A stretch of 64,000 nucleotides of DNA from Methylobacterium oryzihabitans. Its GTDB lineage: Bacteria; Pseudomonadota; Alphaproteobacteria; Rhizobiales; Beijerinckiaceae. The notes below the pieces were generated by a model, which was given only the letters and a program-made list of their open reading frames with translations, was not told where the DNA came from and ran no database searches. The stretch lies in NCBI RefSeq assembly GCF_004004555.2, contig NZ_SACP01000021.1, positions 31,796 through 95,795 of the forward strand. The letters run 5' to 3'. A program made the position numbers and the translations under genes. Positions 17,902 through 29,191 of the stretch are shown here, one piece after another. Within the stretch, counting starts at the first letter, position 1. Each line of letters starts with the position of its first letter.

Positions 17902-18936
17902 ATGGCCGAGAAGCGTGATCTGACGGAGGCCGAGAAGAAGCGGCTCGCCCGCGACGAGCGGACCCGCCGCAACCGCCGCGGCCGCACCAACCCCTCGGCG
18001 GTGCCGGCGCGCCTGACCCGGACCTCGGCCTTCTCGCCGCGCCGCTTCGGCCTCGTGGACCGCGGGATCGAGCGGATCTTCCACGTCCCGGGTCACTCGG
18101 TGGTGGTGGTCAAGGGAGGCGAACTCGGCTCCCAGCACCGCGACATGATCTACGCGCTGTTCCGGATGAAGAACAAGATCACGTCCTACCGCACGCGCAA
18201 CCCCGACGCGCCCTCGAACGGCACCACCGACGGGGTGCCGTCGCACATCGACGTGGTCGAGAGCATCGTGTCGTGGCGCGACCTCCTGCGCACGATGGGC
18301 AAGACCGAGCACGTCAACAACCTGCTCACCGCCAAGAACGTGATGGAGGACCTGCGCCAGATCATGCTGACGATCTACGAGGGCGATCCCGACGAGGTGA
18401 TGAAGCAGCTCCAGAGCGGCCGGCTGCCCCGCGGCGCCGGGCGGATCACCGGCGTCATCGACCTCGTCGAATGGGACGGGGCCAACCTCGACAGCAAGGT
18501 CACGGTGCGCTGGGGCAAGGCGGTGATGACCGCTTTCCGCAACCGCCAGCTCGTCTCGCTCAACGCCGAGGTCCAGTTCGCGCTCAAGAGCGACTACGCC
18601 AAGAGCTTCTGGCCGTTCATCGATTCCAACCCGACCCACGTCTACGTCGACGAGACGATGCTGGCCAACCTCGTCTCGCACCCGCTGTTCGGCGAGGCCG
18701 AGACCAATGCCCAGCGCTCGCAGTTCCGCAAGGATTGCCGGCAGGCGTTCGACGACATGATCCGGGCCGGCGGACTGCTCAGCTACCGCCAGGAGGAGAT
18801 GGGCCGGGGCCGGTTCAAGACCCGGCGCTACCATTACCGCCACGCCCTGCCGCGGGCCGACGAGAAGCCGCAGCTCGAACTCAACCTGCTGCCGGTGGTG
18901 GTCGGGGCCGCTCCCGTCGTGGCGCCCGGCTTGTGA
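17902..18936 (+). CDS. Replication-initiator-like protein (putative Rep)
   Basis: A 344-residue protein. The ATG at 17902 follows GGGAGG. A GTG eight codons earlier is also possible. The N-terminal 45 residues are highly basic (KKRLARDERTRRNRRGR). The middle (residues 70-215) contains QHRDMIYALFRMKN, then VVESIVSWRDLLRTMGK and VIDLVEWDG. The second half includes LNAEVQFALKSDYAKSFW and THVYVDETMLANLV, then FRKDCRQAFDDMIRAGGL. This resembles the paired winged-helix layout of Rep_3/TrfA-type initiators, which bind iterons and recruit DnaA and helicase. I could not fix the exact family. The iterons directly upstream, one within the promoter area, support the role and suggest autoregulation. Confidence 0.7.
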   Translation: MAEKRDLTEAEKKRLARDERTRRNRRGRTNPSAVPARLTRTSAFSPRRFGLVDRGIERIFHVPGHSVVVVKGGELGSQHRDMIYALFRMKNKITSYRTRNPDAPSNGTTDGVPSHIDVVESIVSWRDLLRTMGKTEHVNNLLTAKNVMEDLRQIMLTIYEGDPDEVMKQLQSGRLPRGAGRITGVIDLVEWDGANLDSKVTVRWGKAVMTAFRNRQLVSLNAEVQFALKSDYAKSFWPFIDSNPTHVYVDETMLANLVSHPLFGEAETNAQRSQFRKDCRQAFDDMIRAGGLLSYRQEEMGRGRFKTRRYHYRHALPRADEKPQLELNLLPVVVGAAPVVAPGL

Positions 18937-19041
18937 GGCGGTCCGCCGGATGTTGCAGGAAGGGTGAGTCCGGCAGGCACCTCTAACATTACACGACACA
19001 GAAGGCTGCACGGGTGCGGGAGCGACGGCCGAGAGCGTGAA

Positions 19042-19213
19042 CCCTCCCCCCTCTGCGGGGGAGGGTGGCCTGCAGAGCAGGCCGGGAGAGGGGAACGACG
19101 CTTCCGGATGTGGCGGAACCGTCGTGAAGGGCGCTCTCTGGATCAGCGTCGCGCCGCCCCTCTCCCGACCCCTGCTGACGCAGGGGCCACCCTCCCCCGC
19201 AGAGGGGGGAGGG
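19042..19213. repeat. Long inverted-repeat element of 172 bp
   Basis: Perfect 29-bp inverted arms occupy 19042-19070 and 19185-19213 (outer bases CCCTCCCCCCTCTGCGGGGG). A nested GGGAGAGGGG/CCCCTCTCCC pair is at 19084-19093 and 19157-19166. There is no coding capacity. It is the same style of C-rich palindromic element as those at 31.4, 38.1 and 45.6 kb. The rest of the 495-bp gap between rep and terC shows nothing recognisable. Confidence 0.8.
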
Positions 19214-19431
19214 GTCTTGCGCGGCGCCGTCGCTCCTGCACAGCGCAACCTGCTGTGCCGTGTACTGTGAGGCTCCGCTGGGCAGGGCCGGTTCCCGTAT
19301 CGCCGAGCGACGACCCTTTTCGCGCTCCACGCCGTCGCACGGCCGCGACCGGCCTCGTTCCGACCACGATCGTCGGGCTATGGCCCATCGCCGCGCGCCC
19401 GCGGCCGCCTTTCGGGAATCCGGGACCGGAC

Positions 19432-20130
19432 ATGGACTACACGAGCGCCTCGTTCTGGATCGCGGTCCTGCAGATCGTCTGGATCGACATCCTGCTGTCG
19501 GGCGACAACGCGGTGGTGATCGCCATGGCGTGCCGGTCGCTGCCCGAGCGCCAGCGGCGCCTCGGCATCCTGCTCGGCGCCGGCACCGCCGTCGCCCTGC
19601 GCATCGCCTTCGCGCTGGTGGTGTCCACGCTGCTCGGCGTGCCGTTCCTGCGCATCCTCGGCGGCGTCCTGCTGCTGTGGATCGCGGTCAAGCTCGTGGC
19701 GGGCGAGGACGACGCGGCCCACGACCTCGGCCAGAGCCACACCCTGTGGAAGGCGGTGCGCACCATCGCGATCGCCGACGCGGTGATGAGCCTCGACAAC
19801 GTCGTGGCGATCGCCGCCGCCTCGAAGGGCCATCCCGAGCTGTTCGTGCTCGGCCTGCTGCTGTCGATCCCGCTGATCGTCGCCGGCGCCTCGCTCATCA
19901 CCTCGCTGATCCAGCGCTTCCCGGCGGTGGTGTGGGCCGGCGCGGCCCTGCTCGGCTGGATCGCCGGCGAGATGATCGTCACCGACCCGTTCCTCGCCGA
20001 CCGCGTCGCCGGCTTCGGCGCTGTGGCCCATCACGCCGCCGCCGCGGCCGGTGCCGTGCTGGTCGTCGCGGTCGGCTACGTCCTGATGCGCCTCCAGGGT
20101 GCCGCGGCGCCGGCCGGGACCGCACCCTGA
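19432..20130 (+). CDS. TerC family membrane protein (YjbE type)
   Basis: A 232-residue protein with seven hydrophobic segments. LLSGDNAVVIAMAC near residue 22 and VMSLDNVVAIAAAS near 123 are the two TerC acidic-Asn motifs inside membrane helices, thought to handle metal ions. YjbE-type TerC proteins export manganese or help load secreted enzymes with it. The start is MDYTSASFWIAVLQIVWIDI, matching the family beginning. The longer open frame upstream runs through the palindromic element and is not coding. No manganese riboswitch was recognised. Confidence 0.88.
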   Translation: MDYTSASFWIAVLQIVWIDILLSGDNAVVIAMACRSLPERQRRLGILLGAGTAVALRIAFALVVSTLLGVPFLRILGGVLLLWIAVKLVAGEDDAAHDLGQSHTLWKAVRTIAIADAVMSLDNVVAIAAASKGHPELFVLGLLLSIPLIVAGASLITSLIQRFPAVVWAGAALLGWIAGEMIVTDPFLADRVAGFGAVAHHAAAAAGAVLVVAVGYVLMRLQGAAAPAGTAP

Positions 20131-20185
20131 CCCAGGGCGCCCTTCCGCGGGGCCGGCCCCGCCTCCATATGGGGGAGGCCTAAGC

Positions 20186-20283
20186 AGACTTGCGTTGGCA
20201 GGCCAACGCTTCGTCCGCTTGGTTTATTGTTTTGTCGCAAGTTTTCTCGCAAAAGTGGCAACCACTTTTGCGAAACATGCTTA
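20186..20283. repeat. Dispersed hairpin repeat in front of the DUF3750 gene
   Basis: GCGTTGGCAGGCCAACGC near 20191 and TCGCAAAAGTGG-CAA-CCACTTTTGCGA at 20247-20273 form two hairpins. The second, followed by AACATGCTTAGAGC, is a type of repeat I associate with rhizobial and methylobacterial genomes. A degenerate relative appears near 34567-34590. Confidence 0.6.
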
Positions 20284-21035
20284 GAGCGGCCCCGCTGTCC
20301 GGACCCCCCGTGATCGTCGTCATCCTCGTCCTCGCGCTCGTCTACCTCGCGCCGATCGCGCTCTGCGCCCTGCTCTACGGGCTGCGCGAGCGCGGCGACT
20401 GGCGCCTCGCCGACCGGTCGAGCGCCGGGCTGCTGCCGCCGGCGGACCGCATGCCCGGCGCGGTGGTGCGGGTGTTGTCCGCCCGCGTGGTGAGCTGGCG
20501 CGGCATCGTCGCCACCCATAGCTGGATCGTGGTCAAGGAGGCCGGCGCGCCCGCCTACCAGCGCTTCGACTACACCGCCTGGGGCACGCCGATCTGGATC
20601 GACCGCTTCGTCCCCGACGGGCGCTGGTTCGGCAGCCCGCCCGAGGTGGTGTTCGCCGCCGACGGGCCGGCGGCCGAGGCGATGATCCCGCGCATCCGCG
20701 ACACCATCCGGGGCTACCGCTACGCCGCCCCGGGCGACTACCGGGCGTGGCCGGGGCCGAACTCCAACACCTTCGTGGCCGCGGTGATGAGCGCCGTGCC
20801 GGAGATGCGCGCGAGCCTGCCCGCCACGGCGATCGGCAAGGACTACCCGTTCGACGGCCACCGGCTCGGCCTCACGCCGTCCGGCACCGGGATCCGGCTC
20901 AACCTCGGCGGCTATCTCGGCCTCACCCTCGGCTGGGTCGAGGGCATCGAGGTCAACATCCTCGGGGCGGTGGCCGGCCTCGACCTGCGCCGGCCCGGCC
21001 TCAAGCTGCCGGCGGTCGGGCGCATCGGGATCTGA
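20277..21035 (+). CDS. DUF3750 domain-containing protein
   Basis: A 252-residue protein with one N-terminal membrane segment (IVVILVLALVYLAPIALCALLYG), then a soluble domain carrying the DUF3750 blocks ATHSWIVVKEAGAP and FGSPPEVVFAADGPAAE, and RYAAPGDYRAWPGPNSNTFV in the middle. The conserved His and the Pro-Gly-Pro-Asn-Ser segment recall papain-like or lipoprotein-type hydrolase folds, but no activity is known. The ATG at 20277 lies inside a dispersed hairpin repeat. GTG at 20310, just before the membrane segment, is an alternative start. Confidence 0.8.
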   Translation: MLRAAPLSGPPVIVVILVLALVYLAPIALCALLYGLRERGDWRLADRSSAGLLPPADRMPGAVVRVLSARVVSWRGIVATHSWIVVKEAGAPAYQRFDYTAWGTPIWIDRFVPDGRWFGSPPEVVFAADGPAAEAMIPRIRDTIRGYRYAAPGDYRAWPGPNSNTFVAAVMSAVPEMRASLPATAIGKDYPFDGHRLGLTPSGTGIRLNLGGYLGLTLGWVEGIEVNILGAVAGLDLRRPGLKLPAVGRIGI

Positions 21036-21057
21036 GGCGCAAGACGGGGAGAGCCGG

Positions 21058-22296
21058 ATGCGGGATTGGCTGATCGGGGGCGCCCTGCTCCTCGCGGCGG
21101 TCGGGCCGGGACGGGCCGAGACGCCGGCCCCGGAACCCCCGGCCTTCGAGACCTGTCTGAAGGACCTCGCGGCGCTCGCGGTTCAGCGCAGCGTCGCACC
21201 CGGCCTCGTCGCGGCCCGGGTCGAGGGGCTGACGCCCGACCCCGAGGTGCTGGCCGCCTCGCGCAACCAGGCCGAGTTCGAGAAGCCGGTCTGGGCCTCG
21301 GTCGATTCCGCCACCAGGCCGTCCCGGGTCGAGACCGGCCGGGCGAAGCTCGCGCAATGGGCGCCGGACCTCGCGGGCATCGAGACCGAATACGGCGTCG
21401 ACCGCCACGTCCTGGTGGCGATCTGGGGCATCGAATCGGGCTACGGCAGCGTCCTCGACGACCCCGCCCGGGTGCGGCCGGTGCTGCGCTCGCTGGCCAC
21501 CCTGGCCTGCGGCGGCGACGGCCGCGCCGGGCTGTGGCGCGACGAGTGGGTCGCGGCGCTGCAACTCCTCGAACGCGGCGACGTCGCCGCCGAGCGGATG
21601 ACGGGCTCGTGGGCCGGGGCGATGGGGCACACCCAGTTCATGCCGACCACCGTCCTGCGCCACGCGGTCGACCGCGACGGCGACGGCCGCCGCGACATCT
21701 GGGGCTCGGTGCCCGACGCCCTGGCCTCGACCGCGAACTTCCTCGTGAGCCTCGGCTGGCGGCGCGGCGAGGGCTGGGGCGGCGAGGCGCTGCTGCCGGA
21801 CGGCTTCGACTACCGCCTCGCCGACGAGACCACCGAGCGCAGCCTCGCCGCCTGGGCCGACCTCGGCGTCCGGCCGGCGGACGCGGCGGCCTTCCCCGAT
21901 CCTGGGGCCACCGCGCGGCTGCTCGTGCCGACCGGCGCCGGCGGCCCGGCCTTCCTGCTGCGGCCGAACTTTTCCGTCATCCTGCGCTACAACGCGGCGC
22001 TCCCCTACGGCCTCGCGGTCGCGCTCCTGTCCGACCGCCTGCGCGGCGGGCCGGACCTCGCCCGGCCGTGGCCGCGGGGCGAGCGCATGCTCACCGGCGA
22101 CGAGCGGCGCGAGATCCAGGCCGGCCTCGCCGCCCGCGGCCTCCCGGTCGGCACCGTGGACGGCCGCATCGGCCCGCGCACCCGGGCGGCGATCCGGGCC
22201 TATCAGGCCGGCGCCGGGCTGGTGCCGGACGGCTACGCCGAGGCGCGCCTGCTCGACCGGCTCCGGGCCGACCGCCCCGCCGGGACGTCGCCGTGA
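21058..22296 (+). CDS. Lytic murein transglycosylase (MltB/SLT_2 type) with peptidoglycan-binding domain
   Basis: A 412-residue secreted enzyme that cleaves the glycan strand of peptidoglycan to anhydro-muropeptides. A signal peptide ends at GRAE near residue 20. The SLT_2 domain follows, with the catalytic Glu126 in AIWGIESGYGS and with MGHTQFMPTTV and RDIWGSVPDALASTANFL. The C-terminal PG_binding_1 domain (residues 345-405) has LAARGLPVGTVDGRIGPRTR. It starts 22 bp after the DUF3750 gene on the same strand, so the two may be cotranscribed. Confidence 0.93.
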   Translation: MRDWLIGGALLLAAVGPGRAETPAPEPPAFETCLKDLAALAVQRSVAPGLVAARVEGLTPDPEVLAASRNQAEFEKPVWASVDSATRPSRVETGRAKLAQWAPDLAGIETEYGVDRHVLVAIWGIESGYGSVLDDPARVRPVLRSLATLACGGDGRAGLWRDEWVAALQLLERGDVAAERMTGSWAGAMGHTQFMPTTVLRHAVDRDGDGRRDIWGSVPDALASTANFLVSLGWRRGEGWGGEALLPDGFDYRLADETTERSLAAWADLGVRPADAAAFPDPGATARLLVPTGAGGPAFLLRPNFSVILRYNAALPYGLAVALLSDRLRGGPDLARPWPRGERMLTGDERREIQAGLAARGLPVGTVDGRIGPRTRAAIRAYQAGAGLVPDGYAEARLLDRLRADRPAGTSP

Positions 22297-22438
22297 TTCC
22301 GCCGGTTCCGGCCCGCCCGAGCGTTGAACGCCCGAACGATCGGTGCATAAGCTCTGCGATGCGTGCCGTTGATTTTACAACTCCGAGTTGCCTTCCCTGT
22401 CCCCGGTCGACTCTGCCCGGCCGCGGGACGGCGGCCGC

Positions 22439-24878
22439 GTGAGCGACGCCTTCTCGTTCCTGCCCCCCGGCGGCGCGACGGGAGCGGAGATCCGCGCCCG
22501 CGACTGGTCGGCGACCCCGCTCGGGCCGCCGCAGGGCTGGCCGGCGAGCCTGCGCGCCAGCCTCTCGCTGATGCTGTCGTGTCCCACCGCGATGTTCCTC
22601 GCCTGGGGGCCCGACCTGCTGTGCTTCTACAACGACGCCTACCGGCCGTTCCTCGGCTACCGCCTCGACGCCGCCCTCGGCCGGCCGTTCCGCGAGGTCT
22701 GGGCCAGCATCTGGGACGAGATCGCGCCCCTGGTCGAGGCGACGCTCGCCGGCGAGAGCCGGACCCTCACCGACCTGATGCTCGACCTCTCGCGCGACGG
22801 GCGGCCGGAGCGGAGCTGGTGGTCGTTCACCTACTCGCCGGTCCTCGACGACGACGGCGCGGTCCGCGGGCTGTTCTGCGTCACCGCCGAGACCACCGCG
22901 CGCGTCCTCGGCGAGGCGGCCCTGCGCGAGAGCGAGGATCATTTCCGGCACACCGTGGAGTTGAGCCCGCAGGTCGCCTGGACCTGCGACCCGTCCGGCG
23001 GCATCACGTCCTATGCCAGCCGCTGGCTCGCCCTGACCGGACAGGCGCCGGGCGAGCCCCTCGGCGACGGCTGGGTGAGGGCGCTCCATCCCGACGACGT
23101 GGCGCCGACGCTCGCGGTCTTCGCCGCCAGCCTCGCCTCGGGCGATCCCGTCGACGTCGAGTACCGCATCCGCGTCGCCGCCACCGGCGAGCACCGCTGG
23201 ATGCGCGCCCATGCCCGGCCGCGCCGGGACGAGGCCGGCGCGATCCTGCGCTGGTACGGCGTCGTCGAGGACATCCACGACCGCCGGCTCGCCGAGGACG
23301 CCCTGCGGGGGCTGAACCGGACGCTGGAGCGGCGCATCGCCGAGGCGCTGGCCCAGCGCAAGCTCTGGGCCGACGTGTTCGAGACGACGAGCGCCCTCGT
23401 CGCCGCCCTCGATCCCGACTACCGGGTGCTGGCCGCCAACCGCGCCTACGCCGACGAGTTCGCGCGTCTCTACGGCGTGCGGCCGCGGGCCGGCGACGAC
23501 CTCCTCGCCCTCCTGGACGCCGTGCCGGAGGAGCGCGAGGCGGTGCGCAGCCTGTGGGGCCGCGCGGTCGCGGGCGAGGAATTCACCGTCGTCGCGGAGT
23601 TCGGCGACCCGGAGCGCCGGCGCGCCTCCTACGAGATCCGGTTCACCGTCCTGCACGACGGCGACGGCCGGCGGATCGGCGCGTTCCAGTACGCCACGGA
23701 CGTGACCGAGCGGCTGCGCGAGCAGGCGCAACTGGCCAGGGCCGAGGATGCCCTGCGGCAGGCGCAGAAGATGGAGGCGGTGGGCCAGCTCACCGGCGGG
23801 GTCGCGCACGACTTCAACAACCTTTTGACCATCATCCGCTCCTCGGTCGACTTCCTGCGCCGGCCCGACCTCGCCGAGGAACGCCGCCGGCGCTACCTCG
23901 ACGCGGTCTCCGACACGGTGGATCGGGCCGCCAAGCTCACCGGCCAGCTCCTCGCCTTCGCCCGCCGGCAGGCGCTGGCGCCGGAGGTGTTCGACATCGG
24001 CGCGCGGCTGCGCAGCGTCGCCGAGATGCTCGACCCGGTCACCGGCGCGCGCATCCGGGTGGTGATGCGGTTGCCGGACGTGCCGTGCCACGTGCGGGCG
24101 GACGTGAGCCAGTTCGAGACCGCGCTCATCAACATGGCGGTCAACGCCCGCGACGCCATGCGCGGCGAGGGCACCCTGGTCCTGCACCTCGAATGCGGCC
24201 GGCCCCTGCCCGTCATCCGCGGTCATGCCGGCAGCCCCGGCCCGTTCGCGGTGCTGTCGGTGGTCGACGAGGGGGCGGGCATCGCGCCCGAGCACATCGA
24301 CCGGATCTTCGAGCCGTTCTTCACCACCAAGGAGGTCGGCAAGGGCACCGGGCTCGGCCTGTCCCAGGTCATCGGCTTCGCCAAGCAGTCGGGCGGCGAC
24401 GTCGCGGTGGCGAGCCGGCTCGGCGAAGGCACCACCGTCACCCTCTACCTGCCCGAGGTGGCGCCGCCGCAGGCCGGCGGCGCCACCGACGCGGCTGCGG
24501 CCGAGGATGCCGGCGACGGGTGCAGCCTGTGCGTGCTGGTGGTCGAGGACAACCTGGAGGTCGGCCGGTTCTGCACCCAGATCCTCGAGGATCTCGGCCA
24601 TGCCTGCGTGTGGGCGCACAACGCCGAGGCGGCCCTGGCCGAGATGGAGCGCAGCCCCGACCGCTTCGACGCGGTGTTCTCGGACGTGGTGATGCCCGGG
24701 ATCGGCGGCATCGCCCTGGCGCGCCGGCTGCGCGACCAGCATCCCGACCTGCCGGTGATCCTGACCTCGGGCTACAGCGACGTGCTGGCCCGCGACGACG
24801 CGCACGGCTTCCCGCTGGTGCGCAAGCCCTATTCCGCCTCCCAGGTCGCGCAGGCGCTGCGGACGATCGCGGGCCGGC

Positions 24879-24907
<29 letters not shown>
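22439..24907 (+). CDS. Hybrid sensor histidine kinase with PAS domains and receiver
   Basis: An 822-residue cytoplasmic hybrid kinase. An N-terminal sensory domain (residues 20-160, typical start RDWSATPLGPPQGWPASLR) is followed by PAS-like domains around 165-285 and 310-425. The HWE/HisKA-type dimerisation helix has phospho-acceptor His457 in GGVAHDFNNLL. The ATPase domain shows NMAVNARDAM, DEGAGIAP and GKGTGLGLS. The receiver at 695-815 has acceptor Asp749 in VFSDVVMPG. The GTG start is chosen because it opens MSDAFSFLPPGG. The signal is unknown. It overlaps the convergent LOV kinase gene by 29 bp. Confidence 0.9.
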
Positions 24908-26504
<1,597 letters not shown>

Positions 26505-26882
26505 GCGGGCTCCCGTTCCTGGCCGAGCCGACGACGCCCTGCGCAACAGATGAACGCAGATCTAAGATGCTTGGCGGCATCCCGACAGGATCATCCGGCG
26601 TGGCCACATCGTCGCAGTATATTGACTGCGACAATCGGGAACTTTTCGGGAGGAGCAATCGCTGACGGAGCGTTGGCTCGATCGGATCTGCGTGTGTGCG
26701 GTCCGCCGGACGACCGTCTGGACTGTTGGTTCCGGTAGCTCGACCATTGCCGGGGCGTCGTGGGAAGCGCCGGCGCCGCGCCGGGGAGGCGGGCCTGCGG
26801 GCGGCGCAGGGCACGCCTGCGCCCGCGGTTCGGCGACGGCGACGCGAGGTGCTAAGGCTGTCCCCGCCATGCCCGGACCCCC
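26505..26882. other. Divergent intergenic region between the LOV kinase and LysR genes
   Basis: About 380 bp without a supported gene. It contains an AT-richer stretch near 26615-26645 (GTATATTGACTGCGACAATC), a likely place for the kinase or lysR promoter. No clear operator is visible. Confidence 0.45.
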
Positions 26883-27812
26883 ATGACCCCGACCCTCAAG
26901 CAAATCCGGTTCTTCGTGGCGGCGGTGGATTGGGGCAGCCTGTCCCGGGCGGCCGCGCACCTCAACGTCGCCCAGCCGGCGCTGAGCCAGCAGATCGCCG
27001 GGCTCGAAGCGGTGCTGAAGGCGGAACTCCTCGGCCGCACGCCCCGGGGCGTCCACCCGACCGAGGCCGGGGAGCGGTTCTACCGCCACGCCCGCACCAT
27101 CCTGCGGCAGGTCGAGGGCGCGGTCGCCGACCTGTCCGGGCCGTCGGCCGTCTCCGGACGGGTCGCGGTCGGGCTGCCGACCAGTGCCGCCACCATCCTG
27201 GCCCATCCGCTCCTCGCCGCCCTGCTCGGGGGCTATCCCGGCATCCGGCCGGAACTGTTCGAGAGCTTGTCGGGCTACCTGCACGAACTCGTGGTGCGCC
27301 ACCGCCTCGACCTCGCGATCCTCTACCGCGACCGCGCCGGACCCGGCCTCACCGTGCGGCCGGTGCTGCGCGAGGACCTGTTTCTCGTCACCCGGGCCGA
27401 GCCGGGCCTCGATGCCACGATCACGATGCGCGAGGTCGCCGGCCTGCCGCTGGTGATGCCGAGCCCGACGCACTCGCTGCGCACCACCGTCGAGGCGGCG
27501 TTCGCCCAGCAGGATCTCGACCTGCGGGTGATCGCCGACGTCGACAGCCTGCCGACCATGCGCAAGGCCGCCGCCTCCGGGCTCGCCGCCACGATCCTGC
27601 CGATGTCGGGCCTGTCGGGCCTCGCCGAGGCCGACCGGCCGGCGATCCGCCGCATCGTCGATCCCTGCATCACCCGGCCGCTCGGCCTGTGCCATGCCAG
27701 CGACCTGCCGCTCGTCGGCGCCATCGCGGTCGTGGCCGACCTCGTCGTCGCCGAGATGCGCCGCCTCGTCGAGACCGGGGCCTGGACCGGGGCGATGCTG
27801 GTCGAGCCATAA
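26883..27812 (+). CDS. LysR family transcriptional regulator
   Basis: A 309-residue protein. The N-terminal winged helix-turn-helix (residues 3-62) reads LKQIRFFVAAVDWGSLSRAA and LNVAQPALSQQIAGLEAVL. The C-terminal periplasmic-binding-like domain (90-295) senses a small molecule. It lies directly upstream of, and codirectional with, the CoA-transferase, dehydrogenase and TRAP binding-protein genes, so it most likely controls them. This codirectional placement is less common than a divergent one for LysR regulators. The inducer is probably the substrate of that pathway. Confidence 0.9.
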   Translation: MTPTLKQIRFFVAAVDWGSLSRAAAHLNVAQPALSQQIAGLEAVLKAELLGRTPRGVHPTEAGERFYRHARTILRQVEGAVADLSGPSAVSGRVAVGLPTSAATILAHPLLAALLGGYPGIRPELFESLSGYLHELVVRHRLDLAILYRDRAGPGLTVRPVLREDLFLVTRAEPGLDATITMREVAGLPLVMPSPTHSLRTTVEAAFAQQDLDLRVIADVDSLPTMRKAAASGLAATILPMSGLSGLAEADRPAIRRIVDPCITRPLGLCHASDLPLVGAIAVVADLVVAEMRRLVETGAWTGAMLVEP

Positions 27813-27907
27813 GCTTTCGCGATAGCCCGCTCGGATAATCCGACTCGATTGCCACAACCTGTGGGTTCAGACTGTCCGCCAGACACCAGAAACGTCCGGG
27901 AGGCAGC

Positions 27908-29110
27908 ATGTCGGAGCCAGCGCAGGGCCGCGGGCCGGAAGGGGGGGGCGCTCCCGAGGCCGACGGGCCGCTCGCCGGGGTGCGGGTGCTCGACCTGTCG
28001 CGCCTCGTCGCCGGCAACATGCTGAGCCTGCAACTGGCGGATTTCGGCGCCGACGTCATCAAGCTGGAGCCGGGCAAGGGCGACCCCCTGCGGCACTGGC
28101 AGGAGAACGGCATCCCGGCGTGGTGGAAGGTCTACAGCCGCAACAAGCGCTCGATCCGCCTCGACCTCAAGACCCCGGAGGGCAAGGCGACCCTGCGGGC
28201 GCTGGTGCCGACCGCGCAGGTGCTGGTCGAGGGATTCCGGCCCGGCGTGATGGAGGCGGCGGGCTTCGCGCCCGAGGTGCTGCACGGCCTCAACCCGAAG
28301 CTCGTCGTGGTGCGCATCAGCGGCTTCGGCCAGACCGGCCCCTACGCCCAGCGGCCGGGCTTCGGCTCGCTGATCGAGGCGATGAGCGGCTTTGCCGCCA
28401 AGAACGGCTTCGCCGACAAGCCGCCGGCCCTGCCGAACCTCGCCCTCGCCGACATGGTGGCGGGCCTGTCGGGCGCCTTCGCGACGCTGGCGGCGCTGCG
28501 CGTCGCCGAGCGGCCCGGCGGGCTCGGGCAGGTGGTCGACCTGTCGCTGCTCGAGCCGCTGCACGCGACCCTCGGGCCGGACGCGGCGATCCACCGCCTC
28601 ACCGGCCGCTCGCCGTCGCGCCTCGGCAACCGGGTCAGCATCACGGCGCCGCGCAACGTCTACCCGACCCGCGACGGCGAGTGGATCGCCCTGTCGGCCT
28701 CGACCCAGGACATGGCGGCCCGGCTGTTCTCCGCCATCGGCCGGCCCGAGATGATCGCCGACCCGCGCTTCGCCACCAACTCGGCCCGGCTCGACAACGT
28801 CGAGGAGGTCGACGCCGTCGTCGGCGGCTTCATCGCCGCCCGCGACCTCGCCGAGAACCTCGCCTATTTCGAGAAGGCCGAGGTGACGGTCGGGCCGGTC
28901 TACGACCCGGCCGGCTTCGCCGAGGATCCGCATGTCCGCGGCCGCGGCGTCCTGGTCGAGGTCGACGATCCGGAGGTCGGCCCGGTGCCGATGCACGCGC
29001 CGTTCCCGCGGCTGTCGCGCACCCCCGCCCGGATCCGCCGCCTCGCCCCGTCCCTCGGCCAGGACGAGGAGGCCGTGCGGGCCGAAATCGGCGCCGCGAA
29101 GCCGGCCTGA
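27908..29110 (+). CDS. CaiB/BaiF family CoA-transferase
   Basis: A 400-residue class III CoA-transferase, which swaps CoA between a donor acyl-CoA and an organic acid. Diagnostic blocks are GVRVLDLSRLVAGN at the start with LADFGADVIKLEPGKGDPLR, the region SRNKRSIRLDLKTPEG, and LPNLALADMVAGLSG, whose Asp is the expected acyl-accepting nucleophile. The C-terminus has DPHVRGRGVLVEV. A GGGAGG site precedes the ATG. With the neighbouring dehydrogenase it may activate and oxidise a hydroxy acid, which is inference from gene order. Confidence 0.9.
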   Translation: MSEPAQGRGPEGGGAPEADGPLAGVRVLDLSRLVAGNMLSLQLADFGADVIKLEPGKGDPLRHWQENGIPAWWKVYSRNKRSIRLDLKTPEGKATLRALVPTAQVLVEGFRPGVMEAAGFAPEVLHGLNPKLVVVRISGFGQTGPYAQRPGFGSLIEAMSGFAAKNGFADKPPALPNLALADMVAGLSGAFATLAALRVAERPGGLGQVVDLSLLEPLHATLGPDAAIHRLTGRSPSRLGNRVSITAPRNVYPTRDGEWIALSASTQDMAARLFSAIGRPEMIADPRFATNSARLDNVEEVDAVVGGFIAARDLAENLAYFEKAEVTVGPVYDPAGFAEDPHVRGRGVLVEVDDPEVGPVPMHAPFPRLSRTPARIRRLAPSLGQDEEAVRAEIGAAKPA

Positions 29111-29191
29111 CGCCCGCCCCGGACGACGCCCCGGCGCCACCACAACGACACGGCAGGGCTCCGACGGCCCGCCCCGGGAGGAACCCGACCG

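Noticed and set aside
19225..19431. Manganese (yybP-ykoY) riboswitch before the TerC gene
   Set aside because: YjbE-type genes often have one, but I could not find the conserved core sequences or a plausible fold here.
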